From: Lysinibacillus sphaericus
Lineage (GTDB): Bacteria > Bacillota > Bacilli > Bacillales_A > Planococcaceae
DNA length: 64,000 nucleotides
Direction: 5' to 3'
Assembly (NCBI RefSeq): GCF_006864135.1
Contig: NZ_SADV01000001.1
Coordinates: 124,001-188,000 of the forward strand
Part shown: positions 55,310 to 64,000 of the stretch, piece after piece
Layout: each line of letters starts with the position of its first letter
How positions within the stretch are numbered: the stretch's first letter is position 1
Notes under the pieces: generated by a model
What the model was told of the DNA's origin: nothing
The model's database searches: none
Seen by the model: only the letters and a program-made list of their open reading frames with translations
Position numbers and translations under genes: made by a program

Positions 55310-56980
55310 TTAAATTTTCATAACGCCACCTGTAGAGGCGCTTGTTACTAATTTTGAATATCTTGCTAGCCAACCGCGCTTAATTTTCGGTTCAAATTCC
55401 GGTAGTTTTGTACGACGTTCAGCTAATATTTCATCTGAAACTTCTAAATTAATAGTACGATTTGGTAGATCAATCGTAATAATGTCACCGTTCTCTACTA
55501 AAGCGATTGGACCGCCTTCTGCTGCCTCTGGTGAAATATGTCCGATTGAAATACCACGAGATGCACCTGAGAAACGTCCATCTGTGATTAACGCAACTTT
55601 TGTGCCAAGACCACGGCCTTGAATCGCAGACGTTGGTGCAAGCATTTCAGGCATCCCTGGGCCACCTTTTGGTCCTTCGTAGCGAATGACGACTACATGG
55701 CCCTCTTTAACTGTCCCGTTATCGATATTTTCTTGTGCGGCTTCTTGTGAATCAAAGACGATTGCTTCGCCCCTGAATACTTTAATAGAAGGGTCTACAG
55801 CTCCTACTTTAATAACAGAACCATCTGGCGCAATATTACCAAATAACACTGATAAACCACCAACTGGGCTATATGGATTGTCTTTCGTACGAATAACTTC
55901 AGCATTTGTAATATGATAATCTTTTACAAGCTCACCCATTGTTACACCTGCAACTGTTGGCCGATCTGGGTGAATGGCACCTGGGATAGATGCTAATTCA
56001 TTAATAATGGCACTAACGCCACCTGCTTTATTAATATCATCCATTGAAATATCTGAAGCAGGCATGATTTTCGCTAGATATGGCACACGTTCTGCCACTT
56101 TATTAATATCTTCAATGTTATAATCGATTTCAGCTTCATTGGCGATTGCTAGTGTATGAAGGACTGTATTTGTCGATCCCCCCATCGCCATATCAAGTGC
56201 AAATGCATCATCAATTGCTTCTTTAGTAATAATGTCACGAGGTTTGATGTCCTCTTTAATCATACGGACTAATTGTTTAGCAGCTTCTTTAATAAGCTTA
56301 TGGCGCTCTTCAGAAGTAGCTACGATTGTTCCATTACCTGGTAAAGCCACCCCTAGCATTTCCATTAAGCAGTTCATAGAGTTTGCAGTAAACATTCCTG
56401 AACATGAACCACATGTTGGGCATGCATTGTTTTCAATATCTAACAGCTCTTCAGCTGACATTTTGCCTGATTTATGAGCCCCTACACCTTCAAAAACGGA
56501 TGTTAATGACAATTGCTTGCCAGTAACAGATGTTCCTGCCTCCATTGGACCACCAGATACGAAAATGGACGGTACATTAGTACGAACTGCTGCCATTAAC
56601 ATTCCCGGTGTGATTTTGTCACAGTTAGGAATATAAAATACGCCATCGAACCAGTGTGCATTAATAACAGTTTCAGCAGAATCTGCGATAATTTCACGAC
56701 TCGGTAAAGAATAACGCATACCAATGTGCCCCATTGCAATACCATCATCTACACCGATTGTATTAAATTCGAATGGAATACCACCCGCTTCAATGATGGC
56801 CTCTTTGACAACATCAGCAAATGTACGTAAATGGACGTGACCTGGTATAATGTCGATATATGAATTACAAACACCAATAAATGGCTTACCTAAATCTTTC
56901 GCTTTTACTTTGCCTGTTGCATATAAAAGACTTCGATGCGGCGCACGATCTACGCCTACTTTAATCATGTCACTTCTCAT
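55310..56980 (-). CDS. ilvD: Dihydroxy-acid dehydratase
   Basis: A 556-residue Fe-S enzyme of valine/isoleucine synthesis. Cluster-ligand cysteines are in VCNSYID (Cys near 38), NCDKITPGM and [18 protein letters not shown]; the C-terminal [24 protein letters not shown] is the family signature. GAGGGG precedes the ATG at 56980. It is the first gene of the ilv-leu locus and has its own promoter; the T-box for the rest of the operon starts right after its stop. Confidence 0.96.
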   Translation of the reverse strand: MRSDMIKVGVDRAPHRSLLYATGKVKAKDLGKPFIGVCNSYIDIIPGHVHLRTFADVVKEAIIEAGGIPFEFNTIGVDDGIAMGHIGMRYSLPSREIIADSAETVINAHWFDGVFYIPNCDKITPGMLMAAVRTNVPSIFVSGGPMEAGTSVTGKQLSLTSVFEGVGAHKSGKMSAEELLDIENNACPTCGSCSGMFTANSMNCLMEMLGVALPGNGTIVATSEERHKLIKEAAKQLVRMIKEDIKPRDIITKEAIDDAFALDMAMGGSTNTVLHTLAIANEAEIDYNIEDINKVAERVPYLAKIMPASDISMDDINKAGGVSAIINELASIPGAIHPDRPTVAGVTMGELVKDYHITNAEVIRTKDNPYSPVGGLSVLFGNIAPDGSVIKVGAVDPSIKVFRGEAIVFDSQEAAQENIDNGTVKEGHVVVIRYEGPKGGPGMPEMLAPTSAIQGRGLGTKVALITDGRFSGASRGISIGHISPEAAEGGPIALVENGDIITIDLPNRTINLEVSDEILAERRTKLPEFEPKIKRGWLARYSKLVTSASTGGVMKI

Positions 56981-57109
56981 TTTAAACGCCCCTCATTTAT
57001 TGCTATGTTCGTTGCTATATACGAAATGTTCTGTCTATTCCATTTTTGCGTATATGTTAATCTCTTAGGAGATTACTAGCTGCTGTAACGAACGTGTTAA
57101 ATTGTTGTA

Positions 57110-57138
57110 ATCATAGTACGAAAAAAAGGTCTAGTCAA
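57110..57138 (-). promoter_or_regulatory. Sigma-A promoter of ilvD
   Basis: On the minus strand TTGACT (57133-57138) and TATGAT (57110-57115) are 17 bp apart. The 130-nt leader contains a small AATCTC/GAGATT hairpin but no T-box. The rest of 57139-57336 is AT-rich and shows nothing else. Confidence 0.7.
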
Positions 57139-57336
57139 CAGTATTTTTAGAATTGTTTGAACAATTTAAATAATACATAAAATTTGAAATCGTTTTCATG
57201 CTGATTAAGTGTCATTTTTATCTCGCTCCGAAGAATATTTTGACATTTCGTTCAAATTTTATTTTTTAAAATAATCTATCAATAATGTTGCCAAATCCTC
57301 CAAAAGTGGTTGGACAGCTATTTAGCGAGATAGCGC

Positions 57337-58659
57337 TTATAAAGTAAATAATTTTCTTAAATACCCTGTCAAAAACACATGATCAGGATCATATTGTCTT
57401 TGAATGGCTAAAAACTTTTCGATATCTGGGTATAGCTCGTAGACATATTTAGCAGTTAAATGACTTAGCTTGCCCCAATGCGGTCGTCCTTTATATTTCT
57501 TCATCATCGTATGGACCCATTCAAAATAAGGATCTTCCTGCATTCCTTTATACATATGAAAAGCAATAAACGCTGATTCTTGTCCTTGGGTAGGACTTAA
57601 AAAACCAGCTTCCCCTGCCGTTGTCCGACATTCTACCGGAAAATGCACATTAAAAATCCCACTTTTAAAGGTTGCGTGGATCTCTTCTATACATGCTCCA
57701 AATTGTGCTAACGGAATAGCATATTCACTTTCTTGGAACTTAACGCTACGTGGAGACGGATAAATTTCATAGCTTATCCCCGTTTTCTCTCCCTCCACAA
57801 CATTGGCTGCTGCTAATTTACTCATAGCGCCACTTAACACAGGCTTCCATTTACAAAGTTCAGACATAGCAAAAAAAGCACCGTTCTCTACTATTTGAAG
57901 CTTCAATGTTTCGATTCTCTTATTCCAATTACTCTGATAAACAGGCGCTATAGCGTTCATGCGCTTCACTTGAATGGTTTCGCTACCCGGGAAATAAAAC
58001 CATTCAACATGTCGATGCTGTCGAATATCTTCAGCAAACATCGCCAGCCCATTTGCTAAAGTATCCCTTGTGCTCACATAATGTAAGCTATAAAGAGGTA
58101 TCACCTTGATCGTTACTTTCACAAACACACCAAGCATACCAAGTGAAACATGCAAAGCTTCTGATAAATCATCCATTCCTCTCGTATGCTCTCTATAAGT
58201 ACCTGTACCATCTACAAACCCCCATCTTGTTACAGCTGAGGATAACGAACCGAGTGTTACACCTGTTCCATGGGTACCCGTTGACACTGCTCCTGCAATC
58301 GTTTGCTCTTGAATATCCCCCATATTGATAAGGGCAAATCCATGCTTCGCAAGCAATGGGCCTATTTCATATAAATACGTTCCAGCCCAAAGTGTCGCCT
58401 CTTGCTTCTCCTCATTTACAGCTATAAGCCCACGCATATTATGTAAAGAAAGTGCTATATGTTCAGGCATCGCAACAGCGCTAAAGGAGTGAGCTGCACC
58501 TGTGACACGAACCGTTTTTCCTAATTCACGTGCATGCTTCAAGATATTTGTAACCTCTTCAATAGAGCGAGGCAGGTACATCTCAGATGGATAAGAGATG
58601 ACATTACCAGCCCAGTTTGTCCACTTCTCACCATTTTTCCACTTATCTATAGAAAACAT
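57337..58659 (-). CDS. FAD-linked lactone oxidase (D-arabinono-1,4-lactone oxidase family)
   Basis: A 440-residue VAO-type flavoprotein. The FAD-binding domain has RVTGAAHSFSAVAMPEHIALSL, where the His in GAAHSF is the usual covalent FAD-attachment region, and QTIAGAVSTGTHGTG; the C-terminal ALO domain ends HWGKLSHLTAKYVYELYP..FLAIQRQYDPDHVFLTGYL. Relatives oxidise aldonolactones or alditols using oxygen. The ATG lies inside the end of the upstream D-threonine-aldolase-like gene (13-bp overlap), so the two are co-translated. Confidence 0.88.
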   Translation of the reverse strand: MFSIDKWKNGEKWTNWAGNVISYPSEMYLPRSIEEVTNILKHARELGKTVRVTGAAHSFSAVAMPEHIALSLHNMRGLIAVNEEKQEATLWAGTYLYEIGPLLAKHGFALINMGDIQEQTIAGAVSTGTHGTGVTLGSLSSAVTRWGFVDGTGTYREHTRGMDDLSEALHVSLGMLGVFVKVTIKVIPLYSLHYVSTRDTLANGLAMFAEDIRQHRHVEWFYFPGSETIQVKRMNAIAPVYQSNWNKRIETLKLQIVENGAFFAMSELCKWKPVLSGAMSKLAAANVVEGEKTGISYEIYPSPRSVKFQESEYAIPLAQFGACIEEIHATFKSGIFNVHFPVECRTTAGEAGFLSPTQGQESAFIAFHMYKGMQEDPYFEWVHTMMKKYKGRPHWGKLSHLTAKYVYELYPDIEKFLAIQRQYDPDHVFLTGYLRKLFTL

Positions 58660-59822
58660 TGTCCATCCCCCCTGTAGGTTGTATAAGTTCCTACATACTT
58701 GTCTCCTCTAATTCCATGTAGTTCTTGAAATCTTTCACAAAGTTCACCAGCCTTCGCATGTCGAAAATAAAGCGTGTCTCCTATATTAACTGTTTTACGC
58801 TTTACTTTAACGGGTGTTTGAACTTCTCCTGCTCCTTCTAGACTAAGATATGAAAAAAAGGTCGGCTCATAGAATACCGGTAAACGATCAGCACCAATTG
58901 CCCCAGACGCCGTATAACCTCCACCATGACAAACAACAATATTTCTTTCTGGCTTTCTTGTTACACTTAAAGCAAATCCAGCTGCCTTTTCCAGCTGTAG
59001 ATGCGTAAATTGATCAAATAAAGCTGGAGCATAAAATGCAGAGCCAACCGTAATTTCTGTTATTTCCTTCTGTTGTGCCGTGTATGCCATACTCCCTGAA
59101 CCACCACCATTCACAAAGTGCAAGCTTGGAAAATACGCTTTTATATGCGCAATTGCTATTCTACGAAACTGGGTAACTTGCTTTTTAGCTTGCAATTGCA
59201 TTACTTCAATAAATTTCCCTTTAACAGCATTGACTGGACGATTACCGACTCCTGCTATTTGAGCCTCATAGCCCATCGCTCCAACCACCTTAATAAATTC
59301 TTGATTTTTAATATAGTCGAGGAATGGTGTAAGTGACTCAAGTGAATGAAGCGAAGAGCGTTTTGTACCAAAATAAAGCAACTTAAAATCGTTAGATACA
59401 TTAATATCAATACATACTTGCACGCGGACACCTAGCTCTTGCCCTAGCTCCGCCAAAAATCTGACATGTTCCCGCTTATCCACCATAAAGGTGACCGTTT
59501 TTCCCGCCTTTATGAAAAGTAATATCTGACGAACAGCAGCTACCTCCATCACCGGATATCCTATTAATAAATTATCAAAATGCTGTTGTAGTAAAAATAT
59601 TGTTTCTGCCGCTGTAAACGTCATAAATCCCGTCACATTGGGTAGATTCTCTTGTAAATAACGTAATATCTCCACAGAACGAACTGATTTCGTAGCGATA
59701 CGTATTTTTTTCTGTCCACAAGCATTGTGTACAGTTGAAACATTGTGATCCAATGCATCAAAATCCAACCAAGCAAATGGACGTTCTAGTTCATGAAACG
59801 CGTGATTAAATCTAGTGGTCAT
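58647..59822 (-). CDS. PLP fold-type III amino acid deaminase/aldolase (D-threonine aldolase-like)
   Basis: A 391-residue protein with an alanine-racemase-type TIM barrel. PFAWLDFDALDHNV is followed by RIATKSVRS, with the PLP-binding Lys near 45; HFVNGGGSGSMAYT binds the phosphate; the C-terminal DSD1-type domain carries VVCHGGGYTASGAIGADRLP and TLYFRHAKAGELCERF, with His/Cys metal ligands of D-threonine aldolases. The substrate is a D-3-hydroxyamino acid in known relatives. It overlaps the lactone oxidase gene by 13 bp. Confidence 0.87.
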   Translation of the reverse strand: MTTRFNHAFHELERPFAWLDFDALDHNVSTVHNACGQKKIRIATKSVRSVEILRYLQENLPNVTGFMTFTAAETIFLLQQHFDNLLIGYPVMEVAAVRQILLFIKAGKTVTFMVDKREHVRFLAELGQELGVRVQVCIDINVSNDFKLLYFGTKRSSLHSLESLTPFLDYIKNQEFIKVVGAMGYEAQIAGVGNRPVNAVKGKFIEVMQLQAKKQVTQFRRIAIAHIKAYFPSLHFVNGGGSGSMAYTAQQKEITEITVGSAFYAPALFDQFTHLQLEKAAGFALSVTRKPERNIVVCHGGGYTASGAIGADRLPVFYEPTFFSYLSLEGAGEVQTPVKVKRKTVNIGDTLYFRHAKAGELCERFQELHGIRGDKYVGTYTTYRGDGQCFL

Positions 59823-59886
59823 GCTATCATTCCTTTATTTGTACTTTGTCTTTAATATTCATGTTAAAAATTATATTAAAACAATA

Positions 59887-59934
59887 AAAAACAACCGTGG
59901 ACATATAATCAAATTTGCCTTCACGGTTGTTTTA
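59887..59934 (-). terminator. Hairpin terminator of the 35-residue peptide gene
   Basis: AAAACAACCGTG pairs with CACGGTTGTTTT over a 22-nt loop, with A/T tracts on both sides; it can also serve as a bidirectional stop. Confidence 0.75.
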
Positions 59935-59978
59935 ATAATGGACAAGCATTTAACTCACCTTTCTATTATGTTAAGAGA

Positions 59979-60086
59979 TTACGAGGAAAATATGAAATCC
60001 GCTGCTAAATTTAACAATACTAGCAGATGTATGCCTGCAATCAGTAATCCTTGGCGATTTAAACGTTTCATAGCTGTCATATTCAT
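59979..60086 (-). CDS. Small hydrophobic protein, 35 residues
   Basis: AAAGGAGAGTGG is ideally placed before the ATG at 60086. The peptide has a basic start (MKRLNRQG) and one hydrophobic helix (LLIAGIHLLVLLNLAADFIF), and is followed by a hairpin terminator. Strong ribosome site, membrane helix and terminator together support a real small membrane protein; no family recognised. Confidence 0.6.
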   Translation of the reverse strand: MNMTAMKRLNRQGLLIAGIHLLVLLNLAADFIFSS

Positions 60087-60235
60087 ATAGACCACTCTCC
60101 TTTTTTCACATTATACTCTCAGAAAAATCAATTTTCAAACTATTCGTAATATTAAATAAGAATCATTTTTCTGACAAACAGGCCCAAATATGGCATGATA
60201 AAAGTGAAATTATACCTATAGGGAGAGTGAAAAGG

Positions 60236-60781
60236 TTGAAAAAGGCTTTATTAGTCATTGATTATACGTATGATTTTGTCGCTTCTGATGGAAAACTAAC
60301 TTGTGGAGAGCCCGGTCAAGCATTAGATAAAAAAATTTCATCCTTAATTCAAAAATTTATGACTGAAAACGAATTTGTCGTTTTTGCGAATGATTTACAT
60401 GAGGAAGATGATCCGTTCCATCCTGAAACAAAGCTATTTCCCCCTCATAATATTCGCGGCACTAAAGGACGTCATTTATTTGGGCAAGTTGGCGAAATTT
60501 ATAAGCTTCACAAGGATAAAGTTTTGTGGCTCGATAAAACTCGTTATAGCGCTTTTGCCGGAACCAATTTATCGATTTTATTGAATGAGCGAGGAATCAA
60601 AGAAATTCATTTAGTTGGCGTTTGTACTGATATTTGTATTTTACATACAGCAGTTGATGCTTATAATTTGGGCATTTCAACTGTTGTTTATGCAGATGGT
60701 GTTGCAAGTTTTGATGCTGCAGGTCATGAATGGGCATTACGTCATTTTGAACATACATTAGGCGCAACAGTTGTTAAGTAA
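60236..60781 (+). CDS. pncA: Nicotinamidase (isochorismatase-like cysteine hydrolase)
   Basis: About 181 residues. The catalytic triad is visible: Asp in VIDYTYDF near 9, Lys in LDKTRYSAFAGT, and Cys in VGVCTDICILHTAVDAYN. Metal ligands lie in NDLHEEDDPFHPETKLFPPH. This is the nicotinamidase pattern (B. subtilis YueJ/PncA, similar length), hydrolysing nicotinamide to nicotinate for NAD salvage. GGGAGAG lies 8 nt before the TTG at 60236; GTG at 60227 overlaps it. Confidence 0.9.
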   Translation: MKKALLVIDYTYDFVASDGKLTCGEPGQALDKKISSLIQKFMTENEFVVFANDLHEEDDPFHPETKLFPPHNIRGTKGRHLFGQVGEIYKLHKDKVLWLDKTRYSAFAGTNLSILLNERGIKEIHLVGVCTDICILHTAVDAYNLGISTVVYADGVASFDAAGHEWALRHFEHTLGATVVK

Positions 60782-60975
60782 TTCATTTTCGCGTTCCATC
60801 TTCAGAAACGGGAATCTTCTGTACGTGCTGCTACGTTCAAAAAAACAATGCTGAATGACAAACATTATCGTGAATTTGTAATAATTACTAACGAAGCGAG
60901 ACGCGGTTAATTTACTTCATTCAGGGCATAACTAAACAATCGCCATTATATCTTAATTTTAAGGAGATGAAAAAA

Positions 60976-61233
60976 ATGATTAGCTTCATTTGGTATTTAA
61001 TCATCGGCGGAGTATTAGGTTGGTTAGCTGGCGTAATTTTAGGTAAAGATGTACCTGGCGGCATCATCGGAAATATTGTTGCAGGGGTTGTGGGTTCTTG
61101 GATCGGTAGTATGGTTCTTGGCAACTGGGGTTGGCGAGTTAGTAACTTTTACGTATTCCCAGCATTAATCGGTGCGGTCGTTCTGATCTTCATCGTAAGC
61201 ATTATTCTAAAAAGTATGCGTAAAGCAACCTAA
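60976..61233 (+). CDS. GlsB/YeaQ/YmgE-type membrane protein
   Basis: An 85-residue protein with three hydrophobic, glycine-rich helices (IIGGVLGWLAGVILG, GGIIGNIVAGVVGSWIGSMVLG, LIGAVVLIFIVSII), the transglycosylase-associated-protein pattern. AAGGAG sits 9 nt before the ATG at 60976; the ATG at 60967 overlaps it. Members are linked to envelope stress, but activity is unknown. A good terminator follows. Confidence 0.9.
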   Translation: MISFIWYLIIGGVLGWLAGVILGKDVPGGIIGNIVAGVVGSWIGSMVLGNWGWRVSNFYVFPALIGAVVLIFIVSIILKSMRKAT

Positions 61234-61240
61234 ATATGTA

Positions 61241-61272
61241 ATAAAGAGCCATCATTTTTGATGGCTCTTTAC
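61241..61272 (+). terminator. Terminator of the GlsB-type gene
   Basis: AAAGAGCCATCA pairs with TGATGGCTCTTT around a 4-nt T loop. Confidence 0.9.
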
Positions 61273-61359
61273 ATATATTTTTGAAAATAAAATGATACGT
61301 TTTACATGAATTTGTTGAGTCCTTTTCGCATGTAAAATATCCATTATCGAATTCCCCTT

Positions 61360-61557
61360 TTATAACAACAAATGATTTAAATTACATAAAAGGAGATGTG
61401 GTTGATTGTGAGGCAGGGCTACTCCTTGGCAATTAGCAATAGAAGAACAAAGCCTAAAACCATCATATCCTGTGATAACGCCTTCGTGACCAACACCATG
61501 TTGGCCAAAAGACCATGCAGTGAAGTGGTTCATCGGACGCCCCCAAGGAAGTGCCAT
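61360..61557 (-). CDS. Doubtful short ORF
   Basis: A 65-codon frame (MALPWGRPMNHFTAWSFGQH...) with protein-like composition in its first two-thirds, but no clear ribosome site and no recognised family. It could be a gene remnant. On the opposite strand nothing better is seen, so the region 61276-61600 has no firmly supported gene. Confidence 0.2.
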   Translation of the reverse strand: MALPWGRPMNHFTAWSFGQHGVGHEGVITGYDGFRLCSSIANCQGVALPHNQPHLLLCNLNHLLL

Positions 61558-61600
61558 GTAGGAAACCGCCCATATTTTGCTAAATCGTAATAGAGATATT

Positions 61601-62296
61601 TTACTTTTCTTTATAAACGACTGCTTCCTTTAGCTCATCATGATAGTCATTATACAAATTGAAATAATGTAACACCTTTTTAACATACTCATCACTATGG
61701 TTGTAATTAAAAACAGCTTGCTTTATATGACCATCTGCTGCACCATTTTTCGATAAATAATTCGCAGCACTGAATATAGCGTCCTCAATATCATAAGGAT
61801 CTGCTATGCCGTCTCCATTAGCATCTACGCCATACCCACCATATTTTTTAATGGTTTCTGGATTTATTAATTCAGCCTTCGATATATCCCCTTTTCCTAA
61901 CCCCGAGCAGGAAGGATGTTGCCAGCCGACAAAAGTACAAGGCATAAATTGCATCGGTCCTTCTGCCCCAGCTGGTGAAACAAGCGACTTCATTGAGGAA
62001 AATCGTGTTTCAATTCGATGATGGGCAGCAAGTAAAGTCCAAGGTACGCCGTATTTCTCTTCTGCTGCTACATAGATCGGAATATATTGCTCGGGAATTT
62101 TCATATCGAAATTTTGTTGAATTTCTTCTAGTGCTTTTTCCCGTGCTAATTTTTCAAATATAGGTAATGTTTGTAGCTCCTTCCATGCCAAAAAAGCGAA
62201 AACACAAACAGTTATCGCTATTGGTATTAATAAAGCTATCATGCCCAATTGAGCGGAAGGCGATAGCATTGGTTTTTTCTTCTTTTTTTTAGTCAT
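61601..62296 (-). CDS. Membrane-anchored lytic transglycosylase (SLT domain)
   Basis: A 231-residue peptidoglycan lyase. A lysine-rich start (MTKKKKKKP) precedes one membrane helix at about 18-37. The SLT domain begins IPIYVAAEEKYGVPWTLLAAHHRIETRF, where the Glu is catalytic, followed by SPAGAEGPMQFMP and DIEDAIFSAANYLSKNG, and AVFNYNHSDEYVKKVL, the usual NYN..Y pattern. It cleaves glycan strands outside the membrane. CwlT/YomI-like proteins share this domain; a conjugation or phage role is not suggested by the context. Confidence 0.9.
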   Translation of the reverse strand: MTKKKKKKPMLSPSAQLGMIALLIPIAITVCVFAFLAWKELQTLPIFEKLAREKALEEIQQNFDMKIPEQYIPIYVAAEEKYGVPWTLLAAHHRIETRFSSMKSLVSPAGAEGPMQFMPCTFVGWQHPSCSGLGKGDISKAELINPETIKKYGGYGVDANGDGIADPYDIEDAIFSAANYLSKNGAADGHIKQAVFNYNHSDEYVKKVLHYFNLYNDYHDELKEAVVYKEK

Positions 62297-62464
62297 ATGT
62301 CACACCTAATCTTTTATTCTATTTCTATATTACCAAAATTTTTGATTATATAGCAGATTTTTCGGTATATAATTACCACTACTTTAATAGTTGAAAAGGG
62401 AGGGGAAAATATAGTAAAATATAATTCGATTATTTTATATGGATAATAATAGGAGGAATTGATT

Positions 62465-62854
62465 TTGTGGAAAGACTTTAAAGAATTTGCTATGAAGGGT
62501 AATATTGTCGATCTAGCAGTAGCAGTTGTAATTGGTGGTGCTTTCGGTAAAATTGTTACCTCTTTAGTTGAAAATATCATTATGCCATTAGTCGGTGTCT
62601 TAACTGGTGGTATTGATTTAACAAAAAGCTTTATGTATGGCTCAGGTGACGCTCAAGTAAAATTAGGCGTATTTTTACAGTCAATTCTTGACTTTTTAAT
62701 AATCGCATTTGCAATTTTCATGGCATTACGAATTATGACTAAGCTAACTAGTAAAAAAGAAGAGGCTGTTGTGGAAGAACCAACACCAGAATTAGATACT
62801 AAAGAAGAGCTTCTAAAAGAAATTCGAGATTTATTAAAAAAAGAACACGCTTAA
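62465..62854 (+). CDS. mscL: Large-conductance mechanosensitive channel
   Basis: A 129-residue Msc[42 protein letters not shown] is the N-terminal helix and first membrane segment with the glycine/alanine-rich gate; a second segment is at about 70-95, and a charged C-terminal helix ends the protein. AGGAGG lies 8 nt before TTG at 62465; TTG at 62459 is too close. It is an emergency pressure valve in the membrane. Confidence 0.96.
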   Translation: MWKDFKEFAMKGNIVDLAVAVVIGGAFGKIVTSLVENIIMPLVGVLTGGIDLTKSFMYGSGDAQVKLGVFLQSILDFLIIAFAIFMALRIMTKLTSKKEEAVVEEPTPELDTKEELLKEIRDLLKKEHA

Positions 62855-62862
62855 ATTGAAAT

Positions 62863-62878
62863 CAATTATGCCTCGGCA
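62863..62878 (+). repeat. Left-end remnant of the dispersed palindromic element
   Basis: CAATTATGCCTCGGCA matches the first 16 nt of the 16623 element, then the similarity stops; a truncated copy just after mscL. Confidence 0.5.
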
Positions 62879-62902
62879 TTTCAGTGGGCTGCAAGAAGTT
62901 GA

Positions 62903-62959
62903 AAAGAATCTGTCTAATTACCTCGACTTATACCGAGGTAATAGGCAGATTCTTTTTTC
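62903..62959. terminator. Bidirectional terminator between mscL and the convergent gene
   Basis: AAAGAATCTG and CAGATTCTTT, plus inner ATTACCTCG and CGAGGTAAT, form a long stem around a 7-nt loop with flanking T/A tracts. Confidence 0.9.
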
Positions 62960-62960
62960 T

Positions 62961-63509
62961 TTAAGGTCGTAAATTCCATGGTTCAAAAACGTCTACATGT
63001 TTTCCCGGTACTTCTTGTTCTATTGCATCGATAATTCCTTGGGCAATTTCACTATTTGTTAGCCATCTTGAAGAGTTGTTGTCTTCAATGATAAACCCAA
63101 GTTTCACCACTCTATAAGTTATATTAGAAGGGATATAATTTTTTGTATGTTCATTATTTACGTAAGAGCTACTCCCTTTAATATGGTATAAAATCACATT
63201 CTTCGTGTTAGGAATTGCTCTAAAAAGCGACTCCCTGACTCTTGTATCAGAGCCATGAATCCAAGCAATAACACCATCAAATGAACCATGTGTTTCTTGA
63301 GACCCCATTAACGCCGTTGTAAAGCTATTATAGTTCGTATAATCAACTATTAACGGTGATAATTTCGAAGAATAGTTAGCTTCATTTATCAAACTTTGCA
63401 TTTTCTTTTGTTGTCTCCCGATAACGGTTACATGATTTCCTTGCTGTATAAGCCATAAAGAAACATCCTTTAGCATTCCTGTTCCGCCTATTACTAACCA
63501 ATGTTTCAT
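62961..63509 (-). CDS. Rossmann-fold SDR-like protein
   Basis: A 182-residue nucleotide-binding protein. HWLVIGGTGMLKDVSLWLIQQG is the dinucleotide-binding GGTGxL motif, VTVIGRQQKKM the following strand with a basic residue favouring NADP, and SFDGVIAWIHGSD the next strand. It is shorter than classical short-chain dehydrogenases (about 250) and lacks an obvious YxxxK active site, so it may be a degenerate or regulatory member. Function unknown. Confidence 0.75.
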   Translation of the reverse strand: MKHWLVIGGTGMLKDVSLWLIQQGNHVTVIGRQQKKMQSLINEANYSSKLSPLIVDYTNYNSFTTALMGSQETHGSFDGVIAWIHGSDTRVRESLFRAIPNTKNVILYHIKGSSSYVNNEHTKNYIPSNITYRVVKLGFIIEDNNSSRWLTNSEIAQGIIDAIEQEVPGKHVDVFEPWNLRP

Positions 63510-63694
63510 CGTTTCTTCCTCCCTCTCACATTTCCTACTATCCCTAGATGATTTAACATAAATAATATCACTAATTTTCTGAAATTATCTTGTTCTTCTT
63601 TAGTATACATGTTAAATTGGTAACAATTATTGAGATTATGGGGAAAAGAAGTAATAGATTCCCCTTTTATTATGATGAAGAAAAGAGTGACGAC

Positions 63695-64000
63695 ATGACA
63701 AACAGCAGAAGTATTGAAACAAAACTTGTACAACTTGGGAATTTAAGTGATCCTAGAACTGGCGCTGTCAGCCCACCTATCCATTTATCGACAGCTTATA
63801 AACATACAGGTATCGGTGAATCCACTGGTTTTGATTATACACGTACAAAAAATCCAACTCGTGCTCTATTAGAAGCAGGAATTGCCGATTTAGAGGGCGG
63901 AGATGCGGGCTTTGCCTGTAGCTCTGGGATGGCAGCTATTCAATTAGTTCTATCCTTGTTTAAGCCTGGTGATGAATTAGTGGTGCCTGATGATTTATAT
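63695..64000 (+). CDS. metI: Cystathionine gamma-synthase/O-acetylhomoserine thiolyase, partial
   Basis: The first 102 codons of a PLP-dependent trans-sulfuration enzyme; the rest is beyond the right edge. [32 protein letters not shown] is the Cys/Met-metabolism N-terminal signature; [36 protein letters not shown] contains the PLP-phosphate-binding SSGMAA. It resembles B. subtilis MetI, which makes cystathionine (or homocysteine). B. subtilis metI has an S-box; none is visible in the 185 bp upstream here. Confidence 0.88.
   Translation, partial: MTNSRSIETKLVQLGNLSDPRTGAVSPPIHLSTAYKHTGIGESTGFDYTRTKNPTRALLEAGIADLEGGDAGFACSSGMAAIQLVLSLFKPGDELVVPDDLY

Noticed and set aside
63510..63694. Possible S-box (SAM-I riboswitch) upstream of metI
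   Set aside because: Expected from B. subtilis, but the characteristic motifs and terminator are absent in the short upstream region.

Overview
The window reads as chromosomal DNA of an AT-rich, endospore-forming member of the Bacillaceae/Planococcaceae, most like Lysinibacillus. Support comes from strong GGAGG-type ribosome sites, frequent TTG/GTG starts, a gerB-gerA-gerC spore germination operon, SLH-domain and Ctc/L25 proteins, a yybP-ykoY riboswitch and a T-box. The genus is inferred from gene content only. No rRNA, tRNA, prophage or CRISPR array was seen.

Layout. 1-9.8 kb: adenine deaminase (cut by the left edge), a PNPOx-fold protein, a YczE-type membrane protein, a padR-DUF2812 pair behind a palindromic operator, rplY/ctc, an SLH protein, a YjjG-type phosphatase, the radical-SAM gene yfkAB, a decayed Rpn-type gene, and a luciferase-like monooxygenase. 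9.9-13.8 kb: a TauE/SafE exporter, then a graveyard of two IS66 3' fragments and an IS3-type fragment around degV. 13.8-23.4 kb: a YqeB-like protein, a sigV-rsiV-type pair bracketed by related repeats, gerBAC, a Mn-riboswitch-controlled terC, a Bax-inhibitor-1 protein and ferritin. 23.5-28.1 kb: a multidomain ankyrin membrane protein with a small membrane partner, then a second ECF sigma/anti-sigma pair.

28.3-33.3 kb: Fe-alcohol dehydrogenase, metallo-beta-lactamase-fold lactonase, aldehyde dehydrogenase and a divergent LacI-type regulator. This set has the same composition as the Agrobacterium blc (attKLM) gamma-butyrolactone pathway. A 5'-truncated rtcB follows. 34.5-40.7 kb: a tightly packed six-gene operon (PHP phosphoesterase, TIM-barrel isomerase, SurE, and a complete Fe3+/phosphonate/hexose-phosphate-type ABC importer), suggesting uptake and dephosphorylation of an organophosphate. 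41-47 kb: IS1182 and ISL3 fragments, a dynamin-like GTPase, ribokinase, an MFS exporter and a small zinc-ribbon gene.

47.4-57.1 kb: the branched-chain amino acid locus ilvD - T-box - ilvB-ilvN-ilvC-leuA-leuB-leuC-leuD, all on the minus strand. leuA is wrecked by three lesions while its neighbours look intact, so leucine auxotrophy is predicted unless another leuA exists. 57.3-64 kb: a lactone oxidase overlapping a D-threonine-aldolase-like gene, a 35-residue membrane peptide, nicotinamidase, a GlsB-type protein, a lytic transglycosylase, mscL, a Rossmann-fold protein and the start of metI.

Threaded through the intergenic spaces is a dispersed repeat family. It is marked by the palindrome CAATTATGCC-TC-GGCATAATTG, a GCGAAAGCG...AGCGACAGGATGTTTT core and a right-end hairpin of the type CACCTCCTATAAAGGTGGGAG. 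At least six full or partial copies are visible.
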